This document shows, in pieces, positions 44,901-55,476 of a DNA stretch of 64,000 nucleotides. A program made the translations under genes and the position numbers. Position 1 is the stretch's first letter; the number at the start of each line of letters is the position of its first letter. The stretch is taken from positions 62,001 to 126,000 of the forward strand of contig JAHIND010000011.1 of assembly GCA_018896025.1 (NCBI GenBank), written 5' to 3'. The stretch is from Pseudomonadota bacterium. GTDB lineage: Bacteria > Desulfobacterota > Desulfarculia > Desulfarculales > Desulfarculaceae. The notes under the pieces are model-generated. The model ran no database searches. It was not told the origin of the DNA and saw nothing but the letters and a program-made list of their open reading frames with translations.

Positions 44901-45791
44901 CTACTGGGGTTTGGAGGGGTCAACGTGCACGATCACCTCGCCCACGTCATCCACCTCGGCCTCCACGCAATGCTCCACCGCCTTGGCGATATCGTGGCCC
45001 TGGGAAACCCTGAGTTCTCCGTCCACCACCACGTGAATCTGCATCTGGTAGCGGCCGCCCAGACTGCGCACCTTGAGGTCGTGCACCTGTTGCACCCCGG
45101 CCACGCTCATGGCGCAGCGTTCGATGGATTCCACCACCTCACGGGAAGGAGCGGTGTCCACCATCTCCTTGAGGGCGTCCCAAAGCACATCCGCCCCCAC
45201 CTTGAGGATGAGCAGGGAGACCACCAGGGCGGCCCAGGCGTCCAGGCTGTGCCAGGACGGCTTGATCATGGCCCCGGCCACGCCCGCCAAAACCGCCACC
45301 GAGCTGAGGGCGTCGGAACGATGATGCCAGGCATTGGCCACCACGGCCTGGCTCTTTATGCGACGGCCCACTCGCACCGTGTAGCGGTACAGGGCCTCCT
45401 TGAACAGGATGGAAACCGCCGCAGCCGCCAAGGCCAGCCAGGTGGGGTGGTGAGCATCTCCCCGGATCAACTGAACGATGGCATCATAGCCCAGGATCAC
45501 CGCCAGGGCGGCGAGAATCGCCCCCACCACCACGGTGGAAAGGGTTTCTATGCGGCCATGGCCAAAGGGGTGACCGGCATCCGGGGCGCTGCGCCCCAGC
45601 TTGAGCCCCACCAGAACCACCCCGTCGGTTATCAAATCGCTCAACGAGTGGGCCGCGTCGGCGATCATGGCCTGGCTGTTGCCGAAAATTCCGGCCAACA
45701 GCTTACCAACGGACAGGACCAGGTTCACCCACACCCCCACCCAGGTCACCCGGCGGCCTTCCTTGCCTTGTGTTTTCAGGTCTGGGTTCAT
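44901..45791 (-). CDS. Cation diffusion facilitator (CDF) metal exporter
   Basis: A 296-residue membrane transporter with about six helices and a cytoplasmic C-terminal domain. Transport-site residues appear in AAHSLSDLITDGVVLVGLKL (HxxxD-type, TM2) and AWHHRSDALSSVAVLAGVAG (TM5), and the linker DAGHPFGHGRIETLSTVVVG is typical. The C-terminal ferredoxin-like domain includes VHDLKVRSLGGRYQMQIHVV. The family exports Zn2+, Fe2+, Co2+ or Mn2+ in exchange for protons. The metal cannot be fixed; the HxxxD/HxxxD pattern is compatible with Zn2+ or Fe2+. It lies 35 bp upstream of the flavoprotein gene on the same strand. Confidence 0.93.
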   Translation of the reverse strand: MNPDLKTQGKEGRRVTWVGVWVNLVLSVGKLLAGIFGNSQAMIADAAHSLSDLITDGVVLVGLKLGRSAPDAGHPFGHGRIETLSTVVVGAILAALAVILGYDAIVQLIRGDAHHPTWLALAAAAVSILFKEALYRYTVRVGRRIKSQAVVANAWHHRSDALSSVAVLAGVAGAMIKPSWHSLDAWAALVVSLLILKVGADVLWDALKEMVDTAPSREVVESIERCAMSVAGVQQVHDLKVRSLGGRYQMQIHVVVDGELRVSQGHDIAKAVEHCVEAEVDDVGEVIVHVDPSKPQ

Positions 45792-45879
45792 CAGCGCACC
45801 ACCATTTTGGGACAGGAACGTACGCCTAATACTCTAGGCCCTGGGCTCTCCAAAAACAACGGCCTCGGCCTCGGCGGCC

Positions 45880-45907
45880 TTGCATGCCCGCCGCACGCTG
45901 CCATAAT
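45880..45907 (+). promoter_or_regulatory. Possible sigma-70 promoter of glgB
   Basis: TTGCAT (45880) and CATAAT (45902) are separated by 16 bp, about 40 bp before the glgB start, in the divergent gap between the CDF gene and glgB. A second TATACT follows at 45915. This is only a weak consensus match. Confidence 0.3.
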
Positions 45908-45946
45908 GGTAAGCTATACTTAGTAATTATTTACCGCGAGGAGCCC

Positions 45947-47869
<1,923 letters not shown>

Positions 47870-47873
47870 CCCC

Positions 47874-49028
47874 TTGCGCCGGGTCCAAGGCCATCTGCCC
47901 TTGCAGGCCCTGGTCTTCGGCTTGGTGGCCGCGGCCATTAGCGCCGTCTACTTCACCCAGCCGGTGCTGCCCGAGATCAGCCGGGAGTTCGCGGCCTCGC
48001 CGCCCCTGGCCTCGCTCAGCGTTTCCCTGGTCATACTGGGCATCACCCTGGCCTGCCTGCCCTTCGGGGTCCTGGCCGACCGCTGGGCAGTGAAATCCAT
48101 CATCGCCCTGGGCGGCGGGGCCACCATCGCCTGCCTGGCCCTGGCCGCCCTGAGCCCCAACTTGACGGTGCTCTTGGCCGCGCGCTTGGGCCAGGGACTC
48201 GCCCTGCCCGCCCTCACCTCGTGCCTGGCCGCCTATTTGGCCCGCACCCTGCCCCCCGCCGGACTGCGGGTGGTCATGGGCTCTTACGTGGCGGCCACGG
48301 TGGTGGGCGGGCTCATGGGCCGCCTGCTCAGCGGGTTTTTCCTGGCCGGGCACTGGCGGGCCTGCTTTTGGCTGGGGGCCTTTTTGGTGCTGGCCCTGTC
48401 CCTGGCCGCCATGGCCTGGCTGCCCACCCAGGGGCCGCCGCCCGCTCACCAGAAAAGCGAGCCCGGCTACTTGGCCCTACTGAAGAGCCGCCCCACTCTG
48501 GCCCCCTATCTGTCCACCTTCGGCAGCATGTTCGTGTTCGCGGCGGTGTTCAACTACATCCCCTACCACCTGGCCGCCCCGCCTTTTTTTGCCTCCACCA
48601 GCCTGATCAGCCTGGTCTACCTCAGCTTCATCATCGGGGTGGCCCAAAGCCCTCTGGCCGGGCGCTTGGCCGGAAGGTGGGGCGCGGGTCCGGTGCTGCT
48701 CATGGGCGCGGCCCTGTTCGCTCTGGCCCTCGTGGTGTCGCGCTCGGCCTCGCTGCCCATGGTTATCCTGGCCCTGGTGTTGGTGTGCGCCGGGCACTTC
48801 ACCATCCACGCCACCAGCCAGGGTATTTTGAACATGCGCCTCAGCTCCAGCCAGGGCCGGGGGAACAGCCTATACGTATTGGTGTATTATTTGGGCGGCT
48901 GGGCGGGCATCACCGCGGCGGGCGCCCTGTGGAGCAGGTGGGCCTGGGGCGGGGTGACCGGTTTGGGCCTGGTGATGCTCCTGCTGCCCGTGGCGGTGGG
49001 GCTGCTGGAAGTAAAACACCGAGGCTGA
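47874..49028 (+). CDS. MFS transporter, YnfM/drug-efflux-like
   Basis: A 384-residue major-facilitator protein with 12 predicted helices. The cytoplasmic loop motif is PFGVLADRWAVKSIIALGG (GxxADRxxxK), repeated weakly in the second half as GRLAGRWGAGPVLLMG. The N terminus (YFTQPVLPEISREF) is typical of YnfM-like transporters. The start is taken as TTG 47874, 4 bp after glgB; no ATG precedes the first helix. Substrate unknown. The next gene (trmO) begins 2 bp after its stop. Confidence 0.88.
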   Translation: MRRVQGHLPLQALVFGLVAAAISAVYFTQPVLPEISREFAASPPLASLSVSLVILGITLACLPFGVLADRWAVKSIIALGGGATIACLALAALSPNLTVLLAARLGQGLALPALTSCLAAYLARTLPPAGLRVVMGSYVAATVVGGLMGRLLSGFFLAGHWRACFWLGAFLVLALSLAAMAWLPTQGPPPAHQKSEPGYLALLKSRPTLAPYLSTFGSMFVFAAVFNYIPYHLAAPPFFASTSLISLVYLSFIIGVAQSPLAGRLAGRWGAGPVLLMGAALFALALVVSRSASLPMVILALVLVCAGHFTIHATSQGILNMRLSSSQGRGNSLYVLVYYLGGWAGITAAGALWSRWAWGGVTGLGLVMLLLPVAVGLLEVKHRG

Positions 49029-49030
49029 TC

Positions 49031-49516
49031 ATGAACCAAATCTGCTACGAGCCCATAGGCCTGCTGTACACTCCCTTCCGCGAGCCCAGCGGCGCGCCCA
49101 TCCAACCCTGCGGGGCCGGGGACGCCCTGGGGCGGGCCGAGCTGCGCCCGGAGCTGGCCCCCGCCTTGGAGGGGCTGGATAGCTTCAGCCACGTGATCCT
49201 GCTCTATCATTGCCACCGGGCGGCGGCCTTCAAGCTCAAGGTGAAGCCCTTCCTGGACCAGAACGAGCACGGCCTTTTCGCCACCCGGGCCCCGGCCCGG
49301 CCCAATTCCATGGGCCTGTCGGTGGTGGAGCTGGTGGCGGTGGAAGGCAACGTGCTGCACCTGAAGGGCGTGGACATGCTGGACCAGAGCCCGCTGTTGG
49401 ACGTCAAGCCTTACGTGCCCCAGTTCGACGCGCCTCCCGGCGAAGTGCGCACCGGCTGGCTGGCGGACAAGGCCCAGGACGCGCCCACCAAGAAAGCCGA
49501 CGAACGCTTCAGTTAG
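49031..49516 (+). CDS. trmO: TrmO/TsaA-like tRNA (t6A37) methyltransferase
   Basis: A 161-residue TsaA-domain protein. TrmO uses S-adenosylmethionine to methylate N6 of t6A37 in certain tRNAs. Family segments seen are PIGLLYTPFREPSGAPIQP at the N terminus, FSHVILLYHCHRAAAFKLKV, FATRAPARPNSMGLSVVELV and KGVDMLDQSPLLDVKPYVPQ. Some TsaA-domain proteins are metal-site variants of unknown role. The ATG at 49031 is 2 bp after the MFS stop, with GAGG upstream; longer in-frame readings would run through the MFS gene. Confidence 0.88.
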   Translation: MNQICYEPIGLLYTPFREPSGAPIQPCGAGDALGRAELRPELAPALEGLDSFSHVILLYHCHRAAAFKLKVKPFLDQNEHGLFATRAPARPNSMGLSVVELVAVEGNVLHLKGVDMLDQSPLLDVKPYVPQFDAPPGEVRTGWLADKAQDAPTKKADERFS

Positions 49517-49581
49517 TATTGCCCAGGGCCGAGGGCCGCTGTTAACCTGGAAATCTCAGTAGAATCCACGAGAGGTGTGCC

Positions 49582-50313
49582 ATGAGCGAAGCCATGGAGA
49601 AAGCGGCCCAGCGGGAAGCAACTCCGGAGATCCTGGCCCTTTTGGAAAAGGCCCGGGCCCTGCCCCCTTTGCCCGACCAGCCCATCCCCACCCCCTTCTT
49701 GAAGCGCGCCTTTGACATTGCCTTTTCCGGAACGGTGCTCACCCTCACCCTGCCGGTGTTTTTGGTCACCATGCTGGCCATATTCCTGGAGCACCTGGGC
49801 CGGGGTCAGGCCGGGGCGCCCCTGTTTTATTACGAGCCGCGCATATCCCAGGGGCGCACCTTCCACTTCATGAAGTTCTTCATCTTCAAGCCCGAGGTCA
49901 TCGAGGAGCTCAAGCGCCAGGGCAAGTTCATCCACACCAAGTACCTGGAGTGGGACGGCCACTCCATGACCAAGGTGGGCTCGGTGCTGCAAAAGATATA
50001 CCTGGACGAACTGCCCCAGCTCATCAACATCTTCCTGGGCGACATCAGCGTGGTGGGGCCCCGGCCCATCAACCTGGAGGTGTACGAAGAGGCCCTGGCC
50101 GCCGGGGTGCTCAACTGGAAGGTGCTGCGGGCGGGCATAACCGGGCGCTACCAGTCCTTCAAGGGCCACGGCCTGAGCCGCGACGACCAGTATCTGCTGG
50201 ACCGGGACTACGTGGAACTGTTGCGCACCGGCAGCGGCTGGCAGGTGCTGCGCGGCGATTTGCAGATCGTGGGACGCACCATCAAGGTGATGCTCAAGGC
50301 CCAGGGCCTTTAA
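49582..50313 (+). CDS. Bacterial sugar transferase (polyprenyl-phosphate glycosyl-1-phosphate transferase-like)
   Basis: A 243-residue protein of the monotopic phosphoglycosyl transferase family, which moves a sugar-1-phosphate to undecaprenyl phosphate at the start of surface-glycan synthesis. A single hydrophobic segment (about residues 44-70, SGTVLTLTLPVFLVTMLAIF) follows KRAFDIAF. The catalytic-region motif is present as KIYLDELPQLINIFLGDISV with GPRPI after it, then VLRAGITGRYQSFKGHGLS. The usual KFRSM is altered to MKFFIFKPE. No other polysaccharide gene is adjacent. GAGAGG lies upstream of ATG 49582. A dispersed repeat begins 18 bp after the stop. Confidence 0.88.
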   Translation: MSEAMEKAAQREATPEILALLEKARALPPLPDQPIPTPFLKRAFDIAFSGTVLTLTLPVFLVTMLAIFLEHLGRGQAGAPLFYYEPRISQGRTFHFMKFFIFKPEVIEELKRQGKFIHTKYLEWDGHSMTKVGSVLQKIYLDELPQLINIFLGDISVVGPRPINLEVYEEALAAGVLNWKVLRAGITGRYQSFKGHGLSRDDQYLLDRDYVELLRTGSGWQVLRGDLQIVGRTIKVMLKAQGL

Positions 50314-50330
50314 CGCCTAAGTTTTTACAA

Positions 50331-50453
50331 CCCGGCTTCGCCAGGCGACGGGGTGCTGTGTTGCCGGCGTCACTCGGGCCTCAATGTAGCGCACAGCTAC
50401 ACCTGCGGCCCTCGTTCGCCGGTCGCCTCGCCCGCCGCCGCCTGGCTGTGCCG
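50331..50453 (-). repeat. Dispersed repeat, copy 2, after the sugar transferase gene
   Basis: The reverse complement aligns along its length with 14965-15087. The hairpin core (50385-50390 with 50396-50401) keeps pairing through a C-G to T-A change relative to copy 1, although two outer pairs are lost. It lies between convergent genes. The rest of the 50314-50560 gap shows no gene. Confidence 0.75.
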
Positions 50454-50560
50454 ATTGGCTACATGATGGGCATGCATCACTACCGAACAAGAAATCGCAC
50501 CTACTACCGGCCTTCTATAATTTCCGAGTTACTTCCTTAATAACCTCTTTAAGGCCCTCG

Positions 50561-52909
50561 CTATTGGCGGTTCAGCAGATTCTTGATCAGGCTCTCCGCC
50601 GCGGGAATCAGATTGCCCTTCAGGTCCAGCTTGGGCACCGGCTTATGGATGGTGCCGCCCAGGCCGATGGGGAAGGTGCCGTCCTTGTCCAGGAACTGCC
50701 GCAGGGTGTGGCCCACGGTGTCGGCCTTGAACTTGATCTTGGCGTCCAGGGAGTCGTCCAGCAGGTCGGTGTTGCCGATGATCTGGGCGTCCATCTCGTC
50801 TTTACCCGCCATCAGGGCGATGTCGTAGTTCACCTTGCCCTGGCCGATGGTGTAGTCTCCCTCGAATTTCTCGAAGCGCCGGGGCAGCTTGGCCAGGTCG
50901 TTGCCGAAAATCTTGGCCACCGATTCCACATCGTCCAGGAAGTCCATGCCGATGGTCACCCCGTCCTTGGCCTTGAGGCTGCCCTTGCCGGTTAGCGAGG
51001 TCAAGATCGCCTCGGGCTCCAGGCCCTGCCAAGCCATTTGGCTGTCCAGGGAGAACACGCCCTCCAGGCTGCTGAGAGGCAGGGCGAACAGAGGGAAGTC
51101 GTTCTTCAGCTTGCGGAACATCGAGGGGGTGATCTGGATGTCCTTGGCCTGGGCGGTCAGCTTGCCCTCCGGCGCGGCGGGCTTGAAGTCCACCGCCGCC
51201 TTCGTCTGGACGCTGCCGCCCAGGAAACCGGCCTGGAACTGGGTGATCTCGGCCTTCTGGTCCTTCACCTGCATCCGGGTCTGAAGGTCCTTGATCTGGT
51301 AGCCCTTCATGGTCAGGCGTGCCAGCTTGACCTCCACCTCGGCGTCCAGGCCCTTGAGGTCCTTGCGGGTCTCAGCCGCCTTTTCCGCTTGGGTCTTGGC
51401 CATCTTTTGCCCGGCCGGGGCCGGGGCCCCCGCCTTGGCCGTCTTGCCGGCGCGGGCCGGGGATTTTCCGCGCCTGTCTTGCGGCAGCCCCAGGGGCAGG
51501 CGGTCCAGGTCCAGGTATTCGCCCGCCACCTTCAGGCGCAGCTTGGTCTGGTCCTTCTCCATCTTGACCATGCCGGTGAGGCCCAGCTTGGCCGGGGTGG
51601 AGACCCAGTCCATCTGCCGGATGTCCAGCTCCTTGCCGTCATCCTTGACCAGGAGCTTGAAGTCAACCCGCAACTCGGGCTCTTTCCAGGGCGCGGGCCA
51701 GGCCGGGCTCTCGACCATGGCGCCGCGCACCAGGCCCTGCCCGCTCATCTCCAGGGCGCCGGGTCCGGCCCCCTTGAACAGCACATGCTTGCTGGCCTGG
51801 CCTCTGGCCTTCAGCGGCCAGGGCAGCAGAGGCTCCATGAAAGCGGCCAGCTTTGCCAGGTCGGTCTGCTGATCGTAGACCGCGTCGCTCTTACCCAGGG
51901 ACTTGCCCCAGCCCAGCACGCCCTTGAGGGTGTGCACCATGCCCGCCTGGGGGATGAGCAACTGGGCCTGCTTTATGTCCACGGTCTTGGCGTTCAGGTG
52001 CACGGAGGCCTGGGCGGCCCAAGAGGCGTCGCCCACCCGGAAGGGCCGCTTCATGGCCCCGGTCTGCACCTGCAAATCCTTGGCCTGAGCCTGGGCCTGC
52101 ACCATGAGGGCGGCGGCGTCGCCGCTGGCCAACCCGGTGACCAGCACGCGGCCCTGGGCCCTAAGCGAGGGGGCCAGGGGAGCCAGGCGGGCGGCCAACT
52201 GGGCCAGGTCGATCTTGAGGTCCAGGCGGCCCTGGTCCAGCTTGAAGCTGTCGCCATAGCCCCGGCTCTTGAAACCGGAGTTGAGGCTTAGGCCCGGTAT
52301 GGCCAGGTCCATGCTGCCCGAAGAATTGTTCAGGGAAAGGTCGCTGCTCAGTTCGCAGCGCTCCAGAGGCAGTTCGCTGCGCTTGCCGTTGGCCTGGTTG
52401 AACAGGTAGAGCGCCGAGCCGGTGACCGCCAACTTGCGGATGACCAGGCTGCCGTCGTCCGGGGCCTCCTTGGGCCCGGTCTTGGCCGCGCCGCCGCCCT
52501 TGCCCGCCTTGCCCTCCTTGGCCGGGAGGTCCCGCCAGTTCAGGCGGCCGTCCTTGGCCCGCACCATGGACAGCTCCAGGCCGTCCACCAGAATCCGGTC
52601 CACCACCACGCGGCCGGTGACCAGGGGCCAGAGACTGGCCTCCAATTGCAGCGAGCCCAGCTTAACCAGAGGGCGGCCGCCGTACTCCGGCTTGTCCTCG
52701 ACCACCACACCCTTCACCTGTAGGTCCAGGCCGCCCCAAAGGCCCAGCGACACCTCCTGCACCGTGGCCTTGCGGCCCAGGTTTTCTTCCAGCGCCCCGG
52801 CCAGCATGGAGCTGAGAGGCAGGGCCCGGGGCAGGATGGTGATGCCCAGCGCCGCCAAGGCGGCCAAAGCCAGCAACACCACCACGATTATCTTTAGCGC
52901 TTTAGCCAT
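50561..52909 (-). CDS. AsmA-family protein
   Basis: A 782-residue envelope protein anchored by one N-terminal helix (IIVVVLLALAALAALGITIL). It has the AsmA N-terminal domain (LPLSSMLAGALEENLGRKATV) and the C-terminal AsmA_2-type segment (MFRKLKNDFPLFALPLSSLE, SLTGKGSLKAKDGVTIGMDF, LGGTIHKPVPKLDLKGNLIP). The long middle part is repetitive beta-rich sequence broken by a Lys/Ala/Pro-rich linker. The family forms bridge-like or membrane-homeostasis proteins in the periplasm and is related to lipid-transport proteins. It is downstream of the arsenic operon but separated by a strong hairpin. Confidence 0.9.
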   Translation of the reverse strand: MAKALKIIVVVLLALAALAALGITILPRALPLSSMLAGALEENLGRKATVQEVSLGLWGGLDLQVKGVVVEDKPEYGGRPLVKLGSLQLEASLWPLVTGRVVVDRILVDGLELSMVRAKDGRLNWRDLPAKEGKAGKGGGAAKTGPKEAPDDGSLVIRKLAVTGSALYLFNQANGKRSELPLERCELSSDLSLNNSSGSMDLAIPGLSLNSGFKSRGYGDSFKLDQGRLDLKIDLAQLAARLAPLAPSLRAQGRVLVTGLASGDAAALMVQAQAQAKDLQVQTGAMKRPFRVGDASWAAQASVHLNAKTVDIKQAQLLIPQAGMVHTLKGVLGWGKSLGKSDAVYDQQTDLAKLAAFMEPLLPWPLKARGQASKHVLFKGAGPGALEMSGQGLVRGAMVESPAWPAPWKEPELRVDFKLLVKDDGKELDIRQMDWVSTPAKLGLTGMVKMEKDQTKLRLKVAGEYLDLDRLPLGLPQDRRGKSPARAGKTAKAGAPAPAGQKMAKTQAEKAAETRKDLKGLDAEVEVKLARLTMKGYQIKDLQTRMQVKDQKAEITQFQAGFLGGSVQTKAAVDFKPAAPEGKLTAQAKDIQITPSMFRKLKNDFPLFALPLSSLEGVFSLDSQMAWQGLEPEAILTSLTGKGSLKAKDGVTIGMDFLDDVESVAKIFGNDLAKLPRRFEKFEGDYTIGQGKVNYDIALMAGKDEMDAQIIGNTDLLDDSLDAKIKFKADTVGHTLRQFLDKDGTFPIGLGGTIHKPVPKLDLKGNLIPAAESLIKNLLNRQ

Positions 52910-52981
52910 GGGATATGCCTTCCCCCCCTGCTCGTCAGAATCCTGGTTTGCCGAAATACGATAACGCTCTTTTCAAATTAT

Positions 52982-53023
52982 GATAGCCCCGTGGCCGCGA
53001 GTAAAGCGGTCAGCGGGGCTATC
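52982..53023 (-). terminator. Long hairpin after the arsenic operon
   Basis: GATAGCCCCG (52982-52991) pairs with CGGGGCTATC (53014-53023), and an inner TGGCCGC/GCGGTCA stem extends it to about 17 bp with one wobble and one bulge. It lies 28 bp after the cytochrome stop. A full U-run is missing (ATAATTT follows on the minus strand). Confidence 0.6.
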
Positions 53024-53051
53024 AACATAGTCATTTGGGTGAAGCAGGAGG

Positions 53052-54278
53052 TTAATGCGCAGCGAATAAGCCCGACACCGGCACCTTTTTCTCCCAAACA
53101 TGCAGCGGAATTTCCTGGCCGGGGCGCAGCTCGTAATAGAGCTTCACCCGCAGGGTCAGCTCCCGGCAGGGCTTGCCCAGGGAAATGACGAAGTTCTCGC
53201 GCTTGGGCTTGAAGGGCTGCAAGGTGGTGTCGCGCACGATGCCCAGCTTGCGGTCCGGCCCCAGCACCATGACCGGGCCCAGGCTGTCGGTGCATTGGGG
53301 CATGAAGATGCGTTTTTCCTTGAACAGTTCTTTTCCGTTTTCATCCTTGGCGGCCGCTTCCAGGACCACCTGCGCCCGGGAGGGTCAACCGTCGGGGATG
53401 CGGTGGCCCGCCCGGTTCTGGATGGTGACCTCCACGACCACCTGGGGCGCGTCCTCTTTGTGCCCCGGATGGAAGGTGTAGGGCAGAGCCTCCACCTCCA
53501 TGGGAAGGGCGGCCCGGTAGAGCTTGGCCGTGGCCTCCTTGTCGCTGAAGTCGGGCGGGAAGGTGTGGTCGGTGCCGGACATGTGGCAGTCCAGGCAGGT
53601 CCGCGCGCCGCCGTCGGCCACGTAGCCGTGCAGATAGCTGCCATAGAGCGTGGCGCACTGCACCGGCGGGGTGAACTCGAAGTTGGGGCCCATGCCGTGG
53701 CACTGGCCGCAAAAGGCGGGCGAGGACATGAAGGCGCTCCTCCGCACCGCCTTGATGGCCCCTTCGTGCTGCGGCAGTGCCTTGGGCCCGTAGAGGACGC
53801 CGGGCTCGGGGCGGTGGTGCACCACGGCCTTGTCCTGGTGGCACACCAGACAGCCGATGTTCAAACGCCCCACCACCGCCTTGTCGTCGCGCCAGATCAC
53901 CTCGGCCAACTCCTGGGCCACCTTGGGATCGGCGCTCATCAGTTGGGGCAGGTGGCACTTGGCGCAGGAGAAATTGGCCAGGGTGGCGTCCTGAGGACGC
54001 TTCACCGACAGCGGCCCCTTGCGCAGGTATTTGCTCATGAAGCTGAAGCCGTCCAGGCCCATGAGGGAGCGGGCGTGGTGGGAGCGCGACCACTGCTCAT
54101 ATATTTCGCCGTGGCACTCCTGGCAGCGCTTGGAATCGTAGCGCTCCAGCAGCTCGTTCAGGCTTTGCGCCGGGGCCCGGCCGCCGCCGGCCCAAACCCA
54201 CACCGCGCCACAGAGCGACAAGGCCGCCACCGCCGCGCCCAGGAGCACTACCTTTTTATACAGGGCCGAACCGTTCAT
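53052..54278 (-). CDS. Pentahaem c-type cytochrome with in-frame UGA, candidate selenoprotein
   Basis: If the UGA at 53387-53385 is read through, this is one 408-residue protein. A signal peptide or anchor (KKVVLLGAAVAALSLCGAVW) leads into five CxxCH haem sites: CQECH (52-56), CAKCH (105-109), CLVCH (143-147), CGQCH (190-194) and CLDCH (228-232). Then comes a beta-rich C-terminal domain, VVVEVTIQNRAGHRIPDG, the UGA as residue 298, PSRAQVVLEAAAKDENGKEL and so on. Both sides are in the same frame and form one domain, which argues against a random stop. A SECIS-like hairpin starts 13 bases after the UGA. Alternatives are a truncated cytochrome ending at the UGA, or a sequencing error. The protein should be periplasmic and is the last gene of the ArsR-led operon, next to CcdA and a periplasmic thioredoxin. 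ATG 54278 follows AGAGG. Confidence 0.75.
53361..53387 (-). other. In-frame UGA codon and candidate bacterial SECIS hairpin
   Basis: UGA occupies 53387-53385. Bases 13-24 after it (53372-53361) read CAGGUGGUCCUG: a 4-bp CAGG/CCUG stem with loop UGGU containing GGU. A lower stem (G8-G9, C11-G12 with C29-G30, C32-C33) extends it with one mismatch and a 4-base bulge. The distance and the GU-containing apical loop resemble the Escherichia coli fdhF SECIS, where the loop begins about 18 bases after UGA. Confidence 0.6.
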
Positions 54279-54312
54279 TAGCCCAACCTCTTTCAAGACC
54301 CCCGCCGATCAC

Positions 54313-55020
54313 CTATGCGCCGGTGAAAGGCGAAACGATGAAGTATGCGCCCAAAAGGCCGATGCCCACCCCGGCCGCGCGCTTGAACCAAAGGCTGCCC
54401 TGCTGGAAGGAGTTGTTCTCCAATACGCCGCCCACCAGGGCGGTGGAACTGCCCGCCAAGGCGATGGGCAGGGCGTGGCCGATGCCGAACAGGGTAATCA
54501 TCAAAAGCCCGGCCAGGATGTCCTTTTGCACGGTGATGATGGCCAGGATGGGGGCGATGAAGCCGAAGGTGCAGGAGCCGGAAAGCACCCCATAGGCCAG
54601 GCCCAGGACGAACGCCCCGCTCATGCCCTTCACCTTGAGACGACCCATGAGGTTGCCGGACATGGAGAAGGCTTGCACGCCCAACATGTCCAGGGCCACC
54701 CATATGAGCACCGCGCCCACCAGAATGGTCCAGTAGGGCCCCACGTCGCCCAACATCAGGCCCAGCCAGGCGCAGATCACCCCCACCAGGGCGATGGTGA
54801 TGAACAGGCCCCCGGTGAAGGCCGCGGCGTAAAAGGCGGCGCGGCGCGGCCGCACGCTCTGGTCCTGACCGGCCACGTAGGTGACGATCAAGGGGATGGA
54901 GGCCAGATGGCAGGGGCTGAGAGCCACGCTGACCATGCCCCACAAAAAGGCCCCGGCCAGGGCGATGAGGCTGCCCGAGGTAATCCAGGCATTCAGGGTG
55001 ATGAAAAACTGATCCAACAT
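54313..55020 (-). CDS. CcdA/DsbD-type transmembrane thiol reductase
   Basis: A 235-residue membrane protein with six helices that carries reducing equivalents from cytoplasmic thioredoxin to periplasmic thiol proteins. The two redox cysteines lie in VALSPCHLASIPLIVTYVAG and LSGSCTFGFIAPILAIITVQ. In c-type cytochrome biogenesis CcdA keeps apocytochrome CxxCH thiols reduced. It sits between the periplasmic thioredoxin and the multihaem cytochrome in one operon (24 and 34 bp gaps), which fits a role in maturing or reducing that cytochrome. Confidence 0.92.
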   Translation of the reverse strand: MLDQFFITLNAWITSGSLIALAGAFLWGMVSVALSPCHLASIPLIVTYVAGQDQSVRPRRAAFYAAAFTGGLFITIALVGVICAWLGLMLGDVGPYWTILVGAVLIWVALDMLGVQAFSMSGNLMGRLKVKGMSGAFVLGLAYGVLSGSCTFGFIAPILAIITVQKDILAGLLMITLFGIGHALPIALAGSSTALVGGVLENNSFQQGSLWFKRAAGVGIGLLGAYFIVSPFTGA

Positions 55021-55044
55021 GCCTGCCCCCCCTTTTCGCGCCGC

Positions 55045-55446
55045 CTACTTGGCGGGCACCTTGGGCTTCTCTACGCCCAGCTTGGCCAGCACCAGTTCGA
55101 TGTTTTCCTTGCTCAAGAAGCCCTCGTGGCGAAACACCTCGCGGCCCTGCTTGTCATAGAAGACCTGGGTGGGGATGGCCCTGATGCCGAATTTGGGCCC
55201 CAGGCTGGGGTCTTGCCAGACGTCCAAGAACACGATGGCCGCCTTGCCCTTGTACTCGATTTTCAGCTCATCCAGGATTGGGGCCATCATCCGGCAGGGG
55301 ATACACTTGTGTGCCCCCAGGTCCACCAGGGTGACCATGCCCTTGACCGGCAGTTCGCCAGCGGCCAGGGCCGGGTCGTGCATCGCCCCCAGCGAGGCCA
55401 TGGATATGCCTAGGATTAAAAACAGGGTCAAATAGATGCGTTTCAT
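55045..55446 (-). CDS. Periplasmic thioredoxin-fold protein
   Basis: A 133-residue protein with a signal peptide (KRIYLTLFLILGISMASLGA) and a thioredoxin fold. The active site is CIPC in LVDLGAHKCIPCRMMAPILD, and the cis-proline is in FGIRAIPTQVFYDKQGREVF. It most likely receives electrons from the adjacent CcdA and passes them to periplasmic targets such as haem-binding cysteines. ATG 55446 starts the signal peptide; a GTG two codons upstream is also in frame. It lies between ACR3 and CcdA genes in the operon. Confidence 0.92.
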   Translation of the reverse strand: MKRIYLTLFLILGISMASLGAMHDPALAAGELPVKGMVTLVDLGAHKCIPCRMMAPILDELKIEYKGKAAIVFLDVWQDPSLGPKFGIRAIPTQVFYDKQGREVFRHEGFLSKENIELVLAKLGVEKPKVPAK

Positions 55447-55476
55447 GTTCACTCGGGCCTTTTCTCAGGTTGAGGG

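Noticed and set aside
53385..53387. Simple premature stop or frameshift making the cytochrome a pseudogene
   Set aside because: The frame does not shift, the downstream part has normal composition and completes the domain, and a SECIS-like hairpin follows. Not fully excluded, hence the moderate confidence on read-through.
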